DNA from: Emergomyces orientalis | Lineage: Eukaryota; Ascomycota; Eurotiomycetes; Onygenales; Ajellomycetaceae | DNA: 64,000 nucleotides | Assembly (NCBI GenBank): GCA_002110485.1 | Contig: MOWL01000047.1 | Location: 1-64,000 of the forward strand | Direction of reading: 5' to 3' | In this document: piece after piece, positions 16,620 through 26,772 of the stretch | Numbering within the stretch: position 1 is the stretch's first letter | Layout of the letters: each line of letters opens with the position of its first letter | The notes under the pieces: generated by a model | Database searches by the model: none | What the model was told of the DNA's origin: nothing | The model's input: only the letters and a program-made list of their open reading frames with translations | Translations under genes and position numbers: made by a program

Positions 16620-17800
16620 ATGGAGTTCTCTGAGCCGGGGCAGTAGTGTATTGTAAAATGAAAGCAGCTAAAAAGCTCTGACCAGCACATCTGACATTCT
16701 GTGAGCTTATGAGTGATTGTGAAGTGCTTGAGATTCTTATAATCAGTTATTATCTTGAACTTCACAACACTGTAAAGCTCAGAGTCTCATTCTTCAAGAC
16801 AGTGAATTATGATGAGAAGTTCTTTGTCATAGATCTTATAGTTATACTTGACAGAACTGAGTTTCTTGAATATAAAGATATATGATTGTAGAACATCTTC
16901 ATCATCATATTGCAGTATGGCTTCTCCTGTAATGTAATCAGAGGAGTCAGCTTTCACAATCATGTCATGATCAGAATTGAATATCACTAGTAGAGATGTG
17001 CTGATGAACATCTTTTTCATTCATACAAAGACAGCCTCAGCAGCTGCTGATCAGTGGAAGACTGATTCCTTCTTGATGAGCTCTGTGAGTGGTCAGACAA
17101 TCTCTGAGAAGTTTTGTATAAATTGCTGATAGAAGTTGACAAATTCAATGAAGCTGTGTACACTCTTCACAGTGTGTGAAGCTTCTCATTCAAGAATAGC
17201 AGAGATCTTTTCAGAATTCATCTGAATACTCTTACCTGCTTCCATGATGAAGCTCAGGTATTTTGTAGTCTTAACTTCAAAATTGCATTTGTCTATGTCT
17301 ATCAGCAGGCTGGCTTCACAGAGCTGCTGTAACATCTTCTGAACATGTTCTTGATGCTCTTTTCAGAAGTCATCAGTGAAGATAAAAATGTCATTCAGAT
17401 ACACAGATGTGAACTCATCAAGGAAATCTTGCAGTGCTCAATTAATATATTTCTGAAAGATGCTAGGGGCGTTAGCTAGCCTGAACAGTGTGACTACCCA
17501 CTCAAAGAGACCATATCAGGTTCAGAAAGTGATTAGTCATTTATCATCTTCAGCAATGCAGATCTTATGAAATACAGCAATCACATTCAGCTTGGTGAAT
17601 CATTGAGTGTGCTCAATGCAAGTGAGTGTCTTATTAATAAGAGGTAGAGAATATCAATCCTTCTTCATGAGATGATTCAGCTCTTGATAGTCTACACAAA
17701 ATCAGAGCCCGCTGCCTGGCTTCTTGGCGAATAGAATAGGAGCTGCAGCAGGAGAATTGCTAATATGTATGAACTCTTTGTCTAGTAGATCATTGAGAGT
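16620..17800 (-). pseudogene. gypsy-2 reverse transcriptase and RNase H, mutated
   Basis: The RT part reads SPAAAPILFAKKPGSGL, then TGA where arginine is expected, then FCVDYQELNHLMKKD and a second TGA before YSLPL (about 17760-17640). The catalytic box, normally YLDD, is YLND here (AAT at 17395-17393). RNase H follows (VKADSSDYITGEAIL, KYNYKIYDKELLIIIHCLEE, 17020-16787). Stop codons plus the lost aspartate make it inactive. Confidence 0.82.
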
Positions 17801-18316
17801 CTTGTGAAGAAGAAGAAGTTTGTCTCAGAACATGCTATAGAGAGACTCTTTTGAGAGTTCAGAAGTCTTGCTGTCTTGCTTCTCTAGTTTGATTGTATGA
17901 TCTATCCCAGGCTCTTGTAGAGGAGATAGGTTCTCAATGACATCATCTTTTCAGAAAATGTCTAGGTATTCATGATATTGACATGGGAGCTTTGCACGGG
18001 GATCAGTGTGTTTAGTGATGATGAGTTTGTCAAGCGCTTTCTTAATATCAGCCAAGCTGACTGAGTAAATTGCCATGCAGTTCTGCTGCATGTGGTTTCA
18101 TCAGAAGTTCTTTCAGAGCAGTTCATAAGCATTCATGAAGATCTGCTTGAGATTCATAATGCTATGAACATCATTCTCATGTATGTGATCTTCATTAGAG
18201 AAGATGAGTGTTCTGTTTCAGACATTCAAGAGAATGCTCTGTTCAGCTAATCAAGAGATCTCTAGTATGAGATTGTAATCTAGATTCTCTATTTCATATG
18301 CATAAGTGTTCTCTTG

Positions 18317-18550
18317 TCAGTGCCCACCGATGTCTATATCTAATTTCATCATATAACGGGTGTAAGCATCTTTCGGGCTGTCAAATCCAGTGAGGAGTCG
18401 GGGCTTGAGTAAAGAGATATGCTGAAGATTATGATATTTTATAATTGAAGATTTGATCATTGCATAATGGCATAGACCGCTGTCTACCATGGCATTCATA
18501 TTGTACATGCTATCTATCACAGTAGATACAAGAATTGTGTCCATTGTCAT
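18317..18550 (-). pseudogene. gypsy-2 retropepsin-like protease fragment
   Basis: A 77-codon open piece contains AMVDSGLCHYAMI, with the D-S-G triad of aspartic proteases, followed by KPRLLTGFDS and DIDIGGH. Its place between gag and RT agrees with gypsy order. The flanking frame is interrupted. Confidence 0.7.
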
Positions 18551-18612
18551 TTTTTCTTTAAATTGTTGTTGTCTGATCTTCTCTAGCTTCTGTCAGTGAG
18601 TTTTCACAGAAG

Positions 18613-19990
18613 CTAGTCTTTTCTCTGTCTTGAAGCTTTCATTGAGACACTCTCTTCATTGTTGTTCAAATTCTCTTTCACTATGATGTGATTGATGCAG
18701 ACTCTCTTCTTCTCATGAGGTGGAACATGGTCAGAACAGCAGTTGACAGCAATGTGACCTGTATACTTGCAATTGATGCAGACTTCATGTTGTTGTTGAT
18801 CAGCCGCCTCTTCAGCTGTCAGTCCAGGGACTCGGAAGCCTGGTTGAGCAGCAGAGACTCTAGCTTGAGTGTAGGTGTTTGAGTTCACTCAATTCATTGC
18901 ATCTGTGTTGTTCCTGGTCGCTGGCATGTTGGCAGCTGAAGTATAATATCTATCATCACCTGTCTGTATGCTCTTCAGCTTTGTGAGACAATCATTCAAT
19001 CTTCATAATTAAATGCAGAATATCTTGTAAGTGAAGACTTCTTCAACACTGACAAGAGTCTTCAGCAGTTCAAATGTCAAAGCTTTCTTCAGTATGCTGA
19101 TTTTCATTCAATTCTCTCAGAGTTGACCTTCTGCTTCTAAGATCTTAGTGTTGAAATTAGATAAAAAGATTGTAAGAGAGGTGTTTCTCTGGCATACATT
19201 CTGCAGCCAGTCTAGCATCTTCTGCTGTGTTGCTGTATTCTTGAACAAGATATTAAGGTGTTTGAAGATGTTTTCAGGCATGTGAAGTGATGATTCACAG
19301 GTTTCTATTCATGAATGAAACTTCTGTCTGGCATGATTCTTCAGTTGACTGTACACATATCATTTTTGATTGATCAAGAAATCAATGATATCTTCATTCA
19401 TATCTAGCTTTGCAAGCATCTCCAACTTCCACAGCAAGTATAAGGTGAGGTCAGAAGTGTCAAAGTACATGAAAGTGCTTAGATGTTCTTTTGATGATCA
19501 CACTGTGCTAGACTTTGTTGACACCTCTACAGATTCTGCTGACAGAGGTGTTGCGGCTTCCACAGCAGGGGTCTGACTTGTCAGTTGCCGCTGAATCTCT
19601 TCATATTGATGTTGCTGGTTCGTGTGCATGTCGGCGATCTGCTGCTGCTGCAGTTTCAACATCATTTGAAGTCACTGTGGCATCTCATTGATGTTCACTG
19701 CCATTGAGGGTTCACCAATATTGTTTATGATGACTGACAATGTTGTGTCTCAGAATTCTTCGCTGGAGGATTCTTCAGATTCAGAGAAGTATTCATATGA
19801 AAACTTCATACATCTGAGATATCAGAACTCTCAGGTCTTTCACTGATATGTCTCTTTTGTGAGATCTAGTTGCAGAGTCAAGATAATTAATAAGTAAGCT
19901 TCTTCTATCTAGTAGAAGTTCAATGATCACTAGCTAGTTGTCTTCTTTATTTCTTACACATCATTACATGTTTGGATAATTGAATAATCA
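18613..19990 (-). pseudogene. gypsy-2 gag, mutated
   Basis: The distal end (18888-18613) is open and holds one canonical knuckle, CINCKYTGHIAVNC, preceded by GLTAEEAADQQQ. Farther upstream to about 19990 the frame is broken into short pieces, with glutamine-rich stretches near 19650. The knuckle identifies it as the nucleocapsid end of gag. Confidence 0.65.
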
Positions 19991-20024
19991 TTTCTCATAA
20001 GAATATAAATGAATGTTTTCTAAG

Positions 20025-20275
20025 TGTAACAGGTCTATGCTGAAGAGCTCGGCACTAATATAGATCTTATATAACAAAAAGTAGAAAATGTTAAGGAAAA
20101 GAAAAGAAAAGAAAAGAAAAAGCATTTGAGTGTGAACACATGAGATTCTTTTATGAGCCTGACAGAGCAGATAATCATATTTCCAATTGGCGTGGCCGCT
20201 AGGTCGGCGAAAACCATGAAGCTTCCATTGACATGCAAGTGAAATAGTCTACTAACATGGGCGTAGCCCATCACA
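20025..20275 (-). repeat. 5' LTR of gypsy-2 (251 bp)
   Basis: On the - strand it begins TGTGATGGGC and ends CCTGTTACA. It pairs with 14654-14899. The flank at 20276-20280 (TTTTC) repeats the 5 bases left of the other LTR. No clear tRNA-complementary primer site follows it on the - strand, so the priming mode is unclear. Confidence 0.88.
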
Positions 20276-20604
20276 TTTTCACTGCTTTATCTGAACTAAC
20301 TCAGTTAATGACACTGATAGATGCATTCTTGATTAATACTGCATACATTTTCTTTTTTATGTGTGTTTTATCACTCTATTTCTTCATTCATTCATTACTT
20401 TTTGTCAGCTCAGTCTTCATGCTGGGATTGTCTGTGATCAGAATCAGATCATCACTAGATATATATCTTGCTGTAATTATAATATCAATAATCATATTTT
20501 TAATGATCTCATTTATCTTTCTTACAATGGTCTCTGGGGTGTGTTTCTTCACTGACAGTGTGTCACAGTTGTGATGAGATACTACAATCTCTCTAAGTAT
20601 ATAC
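20276..20604 (-). pseudogene. LINE-2 ORF1, middle part
   Basis: Leftward translation of 20560-20276 gives KKHTPETIVRKINEIIK and, farther on, DDLILITDNPSMKTEL, which resembles the central part of Tad1 ORF1 proteins. Two or more stops break it. It joins in sense with 14653 across gypsy-2. Confidence 0.6.
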
Positions 20605-20952
20605 TGAAGTGGAATAAGGGGTTGTGCGCTTTTGGCGGCACGTGGGCAGGAGCAGCGGGATCGTAAGGAGGTTGGTAAGTTCGCCGTGTATACAATATTC
20701 TATTCAACGAGCTATCCAAATAGCAATACAAAAGAACACGTAGGAGATTCAAATATAGAAGAAGAACAAGCAATCAATCACATATCAAATCACACAATCA
20801 AAAAGGAGCAATCTCACTGCTCTGCGAACAATCAATCTTCGCCGAATCCACACATGTGTCAAAGGATAATGGGAATATGAGGCAGCCATGCCAAACAAAT
20901 ATATGAGGCGGTCTCGGCGAAAAGTAATACCACGCCGAGATTCCCCACCACA
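20605..20952 (-). repeat. solo LTR of the gypsy-1 family (inverted)
   Basis: This 348-bp LTR is the inverse of 5556-5903 and differs at four positions by eye. It is flanked by ATAC on both sides (20601-20604 and 20953-20956), consistent with a 4-bp target duplication. No internal gypsy-1 sequence adjoins it, so it most likely arose by LTR-LTR recombination. Its CpG sites are intact inside CpG-depleted LINE-2 sequence. Confidence 0.88.
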
Positions 20953-21280
20953 ATACTTTATTACAATCTTGTCTGGAGACTCTTCACTGGTCATTACATG
21001 TATTCATGAGAGTCTACTGTTCAGCATATTACATTTTTTATTCTGTTAAAATATGCTAGTAGCACTCTTCAGTCTCTCTAGTATTCTATTCAGTAAATTA
21101 TTCTTGAACTCTTTCATGACTCTCAGAGTCTGCTGAATATACTGTAATCTTTTCTTGTTTATCTTCTTGTCTCTCTCTCTCTCTAAGAGCTTCAGTGATT
21201 TTACTAAGTGTTGCAGCTATTCTTTCTGCAGCTTCTTTATTTCCCTGTTTCACTCTCAGCATGCATCATGCTGTGTGTGC
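20953..21280 (-). pseudogene. LINE-2, 5'-most part seen
   Basis: This CpG-poor piece has the same composition as LINE-2 and no clear motifs. Leftward translation is interrupted. I assign it to LINE-2 because the solo LTR target duplication joins it to 20604. The right border is set by the return of CpG-bearing sequence near 21280. Confidence 0.5.
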
Positions 21281-21817
21281 GCCCACCCCCCTCTCAACCA
21301 CACCCACGCCAGCTGCCTCAACCATGGTGATTGAGGGTGTATGAGCGTGTAGGTGTAATTGGTGGCCCTTTATGGCCTGGTTAGAATCGTGATATAGCTT
21401 TAAAAAGAATAAAAAGTTTTTGTTGAGGTCTGAAATTTTTTTGAAAAATGAGGTTTTTATTGAACTCAGTTAATATATATATATATATTATATTTAATTT
21501 GAAGTCGAACTGAGAGTTATCGGGCTAAGTTTCAATTATCACATATCCCGGAATTCTGTGGCGACGTGTGGTAAGCCCCTAGATGCCGGTATTGACAACC
21601 TACGATGAATGTATATATGCACCTAAACAGAGAAGATGATAGGAGAGAAATGGAAGCAAGAGAAAAGGGGAAGCCCATAAAAATAATCAGACCGAAACTA
21701 ATAGTAGTATAACAAAGGTACCGAAGCCTTTTTTATCTATCCCGGAATAAAAAACATGCTTCTATAACAAATTGCCCTGAATATTCAACTCGGCGGGAAT
21801 ATATAAAAGCCTTCCCT
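21281..21817. other. border stretch between repeat block and first host gene
   Basis: It contains a C-rich word near 21280-21300, an (AT)n run at about 21474-21489 and AT-rich sequence, but no ORF or motif I recognise. It may include the LINE-2 5' UTR or another repeat remnant, and the 3' UTR and polyadenylation region of the aminotransferase gene on the - strand. Confidence 0.4.
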
Positions 21818-23385
21818 TCAAGCGGCCCTCGCAAATACCTCAGCCATCGCCTCTCCCAGAATATCCAATCCTTCTCTAATCTCGTCATCCGCAATGATTA
21901 ACGGGGGCACAAATCGCAAACACCCCTCACCAGCCGTAATGATCAGCAACCCTCTCTGTCTCGCCTCGGTCACAATGTCTCCTACCATCCCCATATACGG
22001 CTCTGTAAGCTGCAAGCCCAGAATCAACCCTCGCCCGCGAATATCCCCAACAGCATCTGGGAATCGTTTCCGCAACCGTTCTAGTCCCGACCTGAACGTC
22101 GCGGACCGCGAGCGCACCGCAGATTGCAAGGCGCTGGACGCCAGACGGGTCAGAACATGCTGTGCCACGCGGCACGCCAACGGGTTCCCGCCAAATGTCG
22201 TGCCGTGGTCGCCTGTCTGGATATGCTGGCTGACTTTATCAGAGATGATGGTAGCGCCGATGGGGATGCCGTTGCCCAGCGCCTTGGCCGTGGTGAGGAT
22301 ATCCGGGTGCGCGGGGAGGGAGTCATCCTTTGGTTCGAGTGTGGGGTGTGCGTGCGCCCAGAGGGAGCCGGTGCGGGAGAGGCCGCATTGGATTTCATCG
22401 AAGATGAGGACGGCGCCGACTTCGTCGCAGCGGGCGCGGAGGGCGCTGAGGAATTCTGGTGTCACAGTGTGCACGCCACCTTCGCCTTGGATGGGCTCGA
22501 CGATTACACCGCAGGTTTTCTCGTTGATAAGGGTAGGGAGTTGTGCGATGTCGTTGTATGTACAGTATTTGAAGCCGGGAACCATGGGGCCGAAGGGGGC
22601 TTGGTATTTGGGGTTTGGTGTGGCGGAAAGAGCGCCGTAGGTGCGGCCGTGGAAGGAGTTGTAGAAGGAGACGAATTCGTATTTGGCACCGGAAGGGTCG
22701 AGCTTGTGACCGACTTTCCGGGCGAATTTGATGGCGGCTTCGTTGGCTTCAGTGCCGGAGTTGCAGATGAAGGCTTGCTTGGCGCCGCGCATTGCGCCAG
22801 ACTCAAGGGTGTAGGTGACGAGCAGCTGGCTAAGCGTGCCGGTCCATTTGTTGTGGAAGAGATTGGACGCATGGAGTAACATCCTAGACTAGATAGATAT
22901 GTTAACTTTCTGGCGCCTTTTTTGGGTGTGGATTGGAGTGTGTACTAACTAACCTGTTGTGATATGATTTCCGCTACCCCAGGGTCAGAATGACCCAGGG
23001 ATGTAACAGCAATGCCAGCTGTGAAGTCTAGATATTTTCGTTGCTCCATGTCCCATAAATAACACCCTTTACCTGAGTCTATTACGGGAGACGGCCGTAC
23101 ATAGGTTGGGACCATGAAGGGTGCTCGCTGGCCCACGAAAGCTGCGGATGTGGAGTCGGGCGCTGGATCGCCATGGGAGGCAGTTTGCTCTGTATGCTAC
23201 CACCTGTCTGTTAACTCAATGGTTCCTAGAATGGTGTAAAAGCATCGAAATAGACCTACCCGGACCTTCTCTGGCCCTGACTTCGTCGACGCATGCCTCC
23301 ATTGATAGTGTGACTCAGGCTCCGCAAAAGATCGAGCTGATCGAGCGCATGGTCGGATTCGCCAGGCAGCGGTGCGGAAAGCCAT
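21818..23385 (-). CDS. ARG8: acetylornithine aminotransferase, mitochondrial
   Basis: Exons on the - strand: 23385-23260, 23196-22954 and 22888-21818 (479 residues). Both introns are short (63 and 65 bp), GT-AG, with TTAAC branch-like sites. The N-terminus (MAFRTAAWRIRPCARSARSF) is Arg-rich and lacks acids, a good mitochondrial presequence. The body is a class-III pyridoxal-phosphate aminotransferase: FICNSGTEANEAAIK, the GEGGVHTV loop, FDEIQCGLSRTG (Asp near 287) and the Schiff-base lysine in DILTTAKALGNG (Lys325). The enzyme makes N-acetylornithine from the semialdehyde with glutamate in arginine synthesis. Related ornithine aminotransferases are the main alternative, but the presequence and sequence details favour ARG8. 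It is divergent from the next gene across 368 bp. Confidence 0.9.
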
Positions 23386-23753
23386 ATTACCGTATGAGAG
23401 AATTCGGACACCCTTAAATGTCGATTCCAGACGCTAACCGGCGTGATTTGAAGGTCAATTGGTGATTATTGTGAGAAAGGATGTTGTTGCAGAGAGAATA
23501 CGGACCGATGACTGCTTTTGTATTGCGGAAAATTAAGATCTTATCTGATCGGATCAAACATAATCCACCTGTCACCTCGGCAAGATCTTATCTCGCCCAA
23601 GGTTTGCTTCCATACATTGACTCGGCGGTACATAAATCTTTCGCTCTTGGGCTTGTTTTAACAACAGACTATTGTCATTTATATTTGCCGGTTGCTGCTA
23701 CATCTCACTAGCCATCAAGCTATACTTCCTCCGCCCGCACCCATACACCTAAC
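23386..23753. promoter_or_regulatory. shared divergent promoter of ARG8 and SDHAF4
   Basis: This 368-bp gap lies between the two divergent start codons, so it should hold both promoters. I see no strong motif beyond AT-rich stretches and pyrimidine patches near the + start. Confidence 0.5.
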
Positions 23754-24236
23754 ATGGCATCTTCCTCTACCCTCCGCCACCTCTGGTCCACCAGGACCGG
23801 TCTCCGCAACCTCTCCCATACCGTCCGACCCACTCGAACTTTCTCAACCACCCTACCGGCCAGAAACAATGATGCCAGCAGCCAGTTCGGGAATGGTCCC
23901 TCCCCACCTCGTCTTCCCAAGGAAGAACAGGAAATCTTCGAAACCCTCCAAAAGCAATCGACTGGCGCCTTCAGTACGCCCCAGTCAGCTCCGAAAATCA
24001 ATCAATCCCCGCAGTCAGGAGACTCCTCCTCCTCGTCGTCGTCAACAGCCAGCCCACAAATCCAGGCCACCGGATCAGGAGAGGAATTGCATCCAGATCT
24101 CTTCCGCGGGGCAAAACCCGAGTTTGAGGGGGAGAAAAATCCCAAGACTGGCGAGGTTGGAGGTCCGAAAAATGAACCGTTGAGATGGGGTGCGCAGGGT
24201 GATTGGAGTTTTAATGGGAGGGTTACGGATTTTTGA
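23754..24236 (+). CDS. SDH8: succinate dehydrogenase assembly factor 4
   Basis: A single-exon gene of 160 residues. The first 38 residues form a mitochondrial presequence rich in Arg, Ser and Thr (LRHLWSTRTGLRNLSHTVR). The middle is low complexity with a serine run (residues about 91-97). The last 25 residues carry the family signature: GGPKNEPLRWG followed by GDWSFNGRVTDF at the C-terminus (SDHAF4, formerly DUF1674). The family binds the flavinated Sdh1 subunit and helps assemble complex II. Length and end motif fit well. Confidence 0.9.
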   Translation: MASSSTLRHLWSTRTGLRNLSHTVRPTRTFSTTLPARNNDASSQFGNGPSPPRLPKEEQEIFETLQKQSTGAFSTPQSAPKINQSPQSGDSSSSSSSTASPQIQATGSGEELHPDLFRGAKPEFEGEKNPKTGEVGGPKNEPLRWGAQGDWSFNGRVTDF

Positions 24237-25176
24237 AAGAGATAATTAAAGAGGGGCGGCGCTTATAAACAAAGGCACGTTGGTATCGCCTTTGCCATAT
24301 TTGTATTCCAGCAAATTCTGGAACCATCTAGGCAAGGGGGAAGATCCTGAGGATTACAAAAGCGTCGTTGGCCGCTTCGACAGCGCCGCTCGCATCTCAC
24401 TGTGACATATTAGGAGTTGGACCCATTAAAATGCCAGCTTTACAGGGAAGTTGTTGATAAAATACTCAACCCTTCTGGCTAGAGATCGACGCACACGGAC
24501 TTGTATGTGCGACCTCAATCTACAAAACCCCCTTGCTAGATGAGTCGACAGTCCGAACCTTCTCAAAGAAATTCCCCTTTATTTACCATCTTTTGCAGAT
24601 CCACAACGTGGTCCATATTTGTCTTTCTCTTCTCGCAATCGAACCTCGAGATGTATTGAAAAAAGGGGGTGGGAGCTGTCTTAGCTTCGTTGTCTAAATC
24701 TCCATGTAAAATGTACCTTTGTTTTTTTTTTTTTTTTTTGAATTTTTTTTTTGACCTGTATTACTATGTTTGCTTATATTATAGAGGACAACTACCATCT
24801 TGGAAGAACTGCCAAAAATCTGTTTCATATATTCAAATACGTCCTATAAAAAACAGCCACTGAGGGCTAGAAGACAAAAAAGAAAATTCCGCCAGTTGCT
24901 ATTTTGAACTTTATATATTTACAGTATATGCAAATGCTGGTGAGAAAACAAAAAAGAAAATCAGAAAATATAATACCGCTTCACGCTCGTATGCATGTGA
25001 TGTTTAGGCTCCAGGAGAAGACATACGGAAACAGGGCCGAAGGGAAGCTTCAGGTTTGGGAGGCGTCATGATCGATCGATCATAGGCCTGGATATCTAGA
25101 AAGCATGGAACCACCAATCTTGCAGAAGTATAAGCCCTTCACAGTCAAAACTAGAGAGGAAGACCATATATATCTC
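24237..25176. other. intergenic region between SDHAF4 and HMG-CoA lyase 3' ends
   Basis: This convergent 3'-3' spacer of 940 bp contains homopolymer runs (T19 near 24721-24739 and a shorter T run after it). No gene, RNA or repeat family is recognised. It should contain both polyadenylation regions. Confidence 0.6.
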
Positions 25177-26334
25177 TTAACCTTGAAGTCGAGCCGCAGT
25201 AGCTTTGCCCACTCTGCTATCATTCGCCCTCCCGAGTTCGCTGCTAATCCATGCACCAATTTTCGAAATCTCTTCCAGATTGACCCCCGTCCGCATTCCA
25301 AGGCTGTGAACGGTATGGATGAGATCCTCCGTGGAGATATTTCCAGTAGCCCCCTTCGAGTAAGGACAGCCGCCAAGTCCACCCACGCTGCTGTCGAAGA
25401 TGCGAATGCCATGCTCGAGCCCGACAATGGTGTTTACGAGCGCTTGGCCGTACGTGTCATGGAAGTGGAGGGCGAGATCATTATTGGCAATGCCGGCAGA
25501 AGAAAGAGTCTGTAACAGTTTTAATGTCCGAGGTGCAGTTCCCATTCCCGTAGTATCGGCGACTGAGACTTCATCTGCGCCCATCTCGAGTAGAGTGGCT
25601 GTTATTTCGGCAACTTTGTGGGGAGAGACGTCCGGGCCTTCATAGGGACATCCAAGGGCCACGGATACGTATCCACGAACGCGAATATTTTTCTCCTTGG
25701 CAAGTGACACTATGGGTCGGATGCGTTCGAGAGACTCTTCAATAGTGCAGTTTGTATTCGCCTTCGAGAACGCTTCGGTCGCAGCGGCAAACAGTGAGAT
25801 TTCGGTAGTGGGTTTTGGAAGCGCGTTGGAGTTGGAAGCTTCGGACGCTGGTGGGCTGTCAGCGTCCATGATTTTAACTAGATTTTGGAGTCCCTTGATG
25901 TTGGGGACTAGGAAATTATATGCAATCGAGTGGGACGACTTTGGGGGCGTTTTGAGGAGGTATGATAGGATTTCCGGTGTGCTGGCCATCTATAAATTCG
26001 CAGTTTAGATATCAATGGGAATTAACTGGAGGGCAACAGGGCAAAAAGAAGGCGATGGATCTGACAAACTACGTACCTGTGGCACCCATTTCTCCGGAAC
26101 AAACGAGCCAGCCTCGATTGTAGTCAGTCCCGTCTTCGCTAGTCTTTCAATGAGCTCCAGTTTGGTGCTTAAAGAAATTGATTTTTTCTCATTTTGTAAC
26201 CCATCTCGGGGGCCGACTTCAACGATGCGAACATGGTCTCCGGCAAAACTGGTTTCTGTAGAAAAGAGGCGGTACGGTCTCTGGTGCCGGAGAACTTGGC
26301 AAAGCCTAGAGGTAGTCCTTGCGGAGGTGAACAT
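25177..26334 (-). CDS. hydroxymethylglutaryl-CoA lyase, mitochondrial
   Basis: Two exons on the - strand: 26334-26077 and 25989-25177 (356 residues); the 87-bp intron is GT-AG and phase 0. The N-terminus (MFTSARTTSRLCQVLRHQRP) looks like a mitochondrial presequence. Family landmarks are VEVGPRDGLQNEK (Arg43, Asp44), ALHFHDTYG (metal-binding His261 and His263) and the signature loop VGGLGGCPYSKGATGN with the catalytic Cys294. The enzyme splits HMG-CoA to acetyl-CoA and acetoacetate, the last step of leucine catabolism. It faces DPH1 across a 438-bp shared promoter. Confidence 0.93.
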
Positions 26335-26772
26335 TGTTGGATATGAGCGTTTACACTGCCGTGGAATGGATTGAAGCTGTGGATATTACTTTCGTTCTCA
26401 ATTGCTGCGGGGAAAAGAAGGTCGGCCAAAAGCGGAGCGGAGAATATTGGCAATGGCACGTGACCAATCAGAGGCAGAGAAAAGTGCGGGGACAGTTTCA
26501 ACCAATGAGAGCGCCATAAAGCTTCACCGATATATCTTGGCAATATTCTGCCATCCTGCAAGTCCAATTTTGGACATCTGTATTATGTCATCATCACCCC
26601 CTGCCAAAAAAAAACGATAATTTGGTTATGCGGAATAGATATATATACTATTGGATATTGGATATTGATGTATCTCCGAAGCTAGTTGCTTCAATGTGTG
26701 CTATGTAGATACGCATATGAGAGCTCTCTGTATCCTTACCTATTCCGGTTTTCATATATATAATTTTCTATT
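26335..26772. promoter_or_regulatory. divergent HMGL/DPH1 promoter with E-box and CCAAT boxes
   Basis: Between the two starts lie a CACGTG core at 26457-26462, a CCAAT at 26464-26468 immediately next to it, and a second CCAAT at 26502-26506. CACGTG is the known Cbf1-type site and CCAAT the HAP-complex site in ascomycetes. Their use here is an inference from position. Confidence 0.55.

Larger units (their letters stand above)
14654..20275 (-). mobile_element. complete but dead Ty3/gypsy element (gypsy-2)
   Basis: The element reads leftward, is about 5.6 kb long and is flanked by two LTRs (20025-20275 and 14654-14899) and by a 5-bp target duplication TTTTC (14649-14653 and 20276-20280). In reading order it has a gag zinc knuckle, a retropepsin DSG motif, RT, RNase H, integrase, a polypurine tract and the 3' LTR. 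All coding parts carry several TGA codons, most where CGA or TGG is expected, and CpG is nearly absent. It is inserted in LINE-2 ORF1. Confidence 0.9.
12319..21280 (-). mobile_element. older mutated Tad1-like LINE (LINE-2), split by two later insertions
   Basis: LINE-2 reads leftward and consists of three pieces: 21280-20953 (ORF1 N-terminal region), 20604-20276 (ORF1 middle) and 14653-12319 (ORF1 knuckles, endonuclease and start of RT). Gypsy-2 (14654-20275) and a solo LTR (20605-20952) are inserted in it. The left end stops in the first RT block, where the LINE-1 tail begins. All pieces are CpG-poor and carry many TGA stops in the coding frame, so the element is inactive. The right end near 21280 is where CpG-bearing sequence resumes and is approximate. 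Confidence 0.78.

Noticed and set aside
12319..19990. Possible genetic-code change with TGA read as an amino acid, suggested by many in-frame TGA in gypsy-2 and LINE-2
   Set aside because: Host genes next door use TGA as a normal stop and contain no internal TGA; the TGA sites fit C-to-T decay at CGA and TGG.
20257..20574. Hydrophobic + strand frame that resembles a multi-span membrane protein
   Set aside because: It is the antisense of LINE-2 ORF1; Lys/Asn codons read backwards give Phe/Leu/Ile runs.
22124..22879. 251-codon + strand frame opposite ARG8 exon 3
   Set aside because: Glycine/valine-rich translation of the complement of a GC-rich coding exon; the - strand holds the clear aminotransferase.
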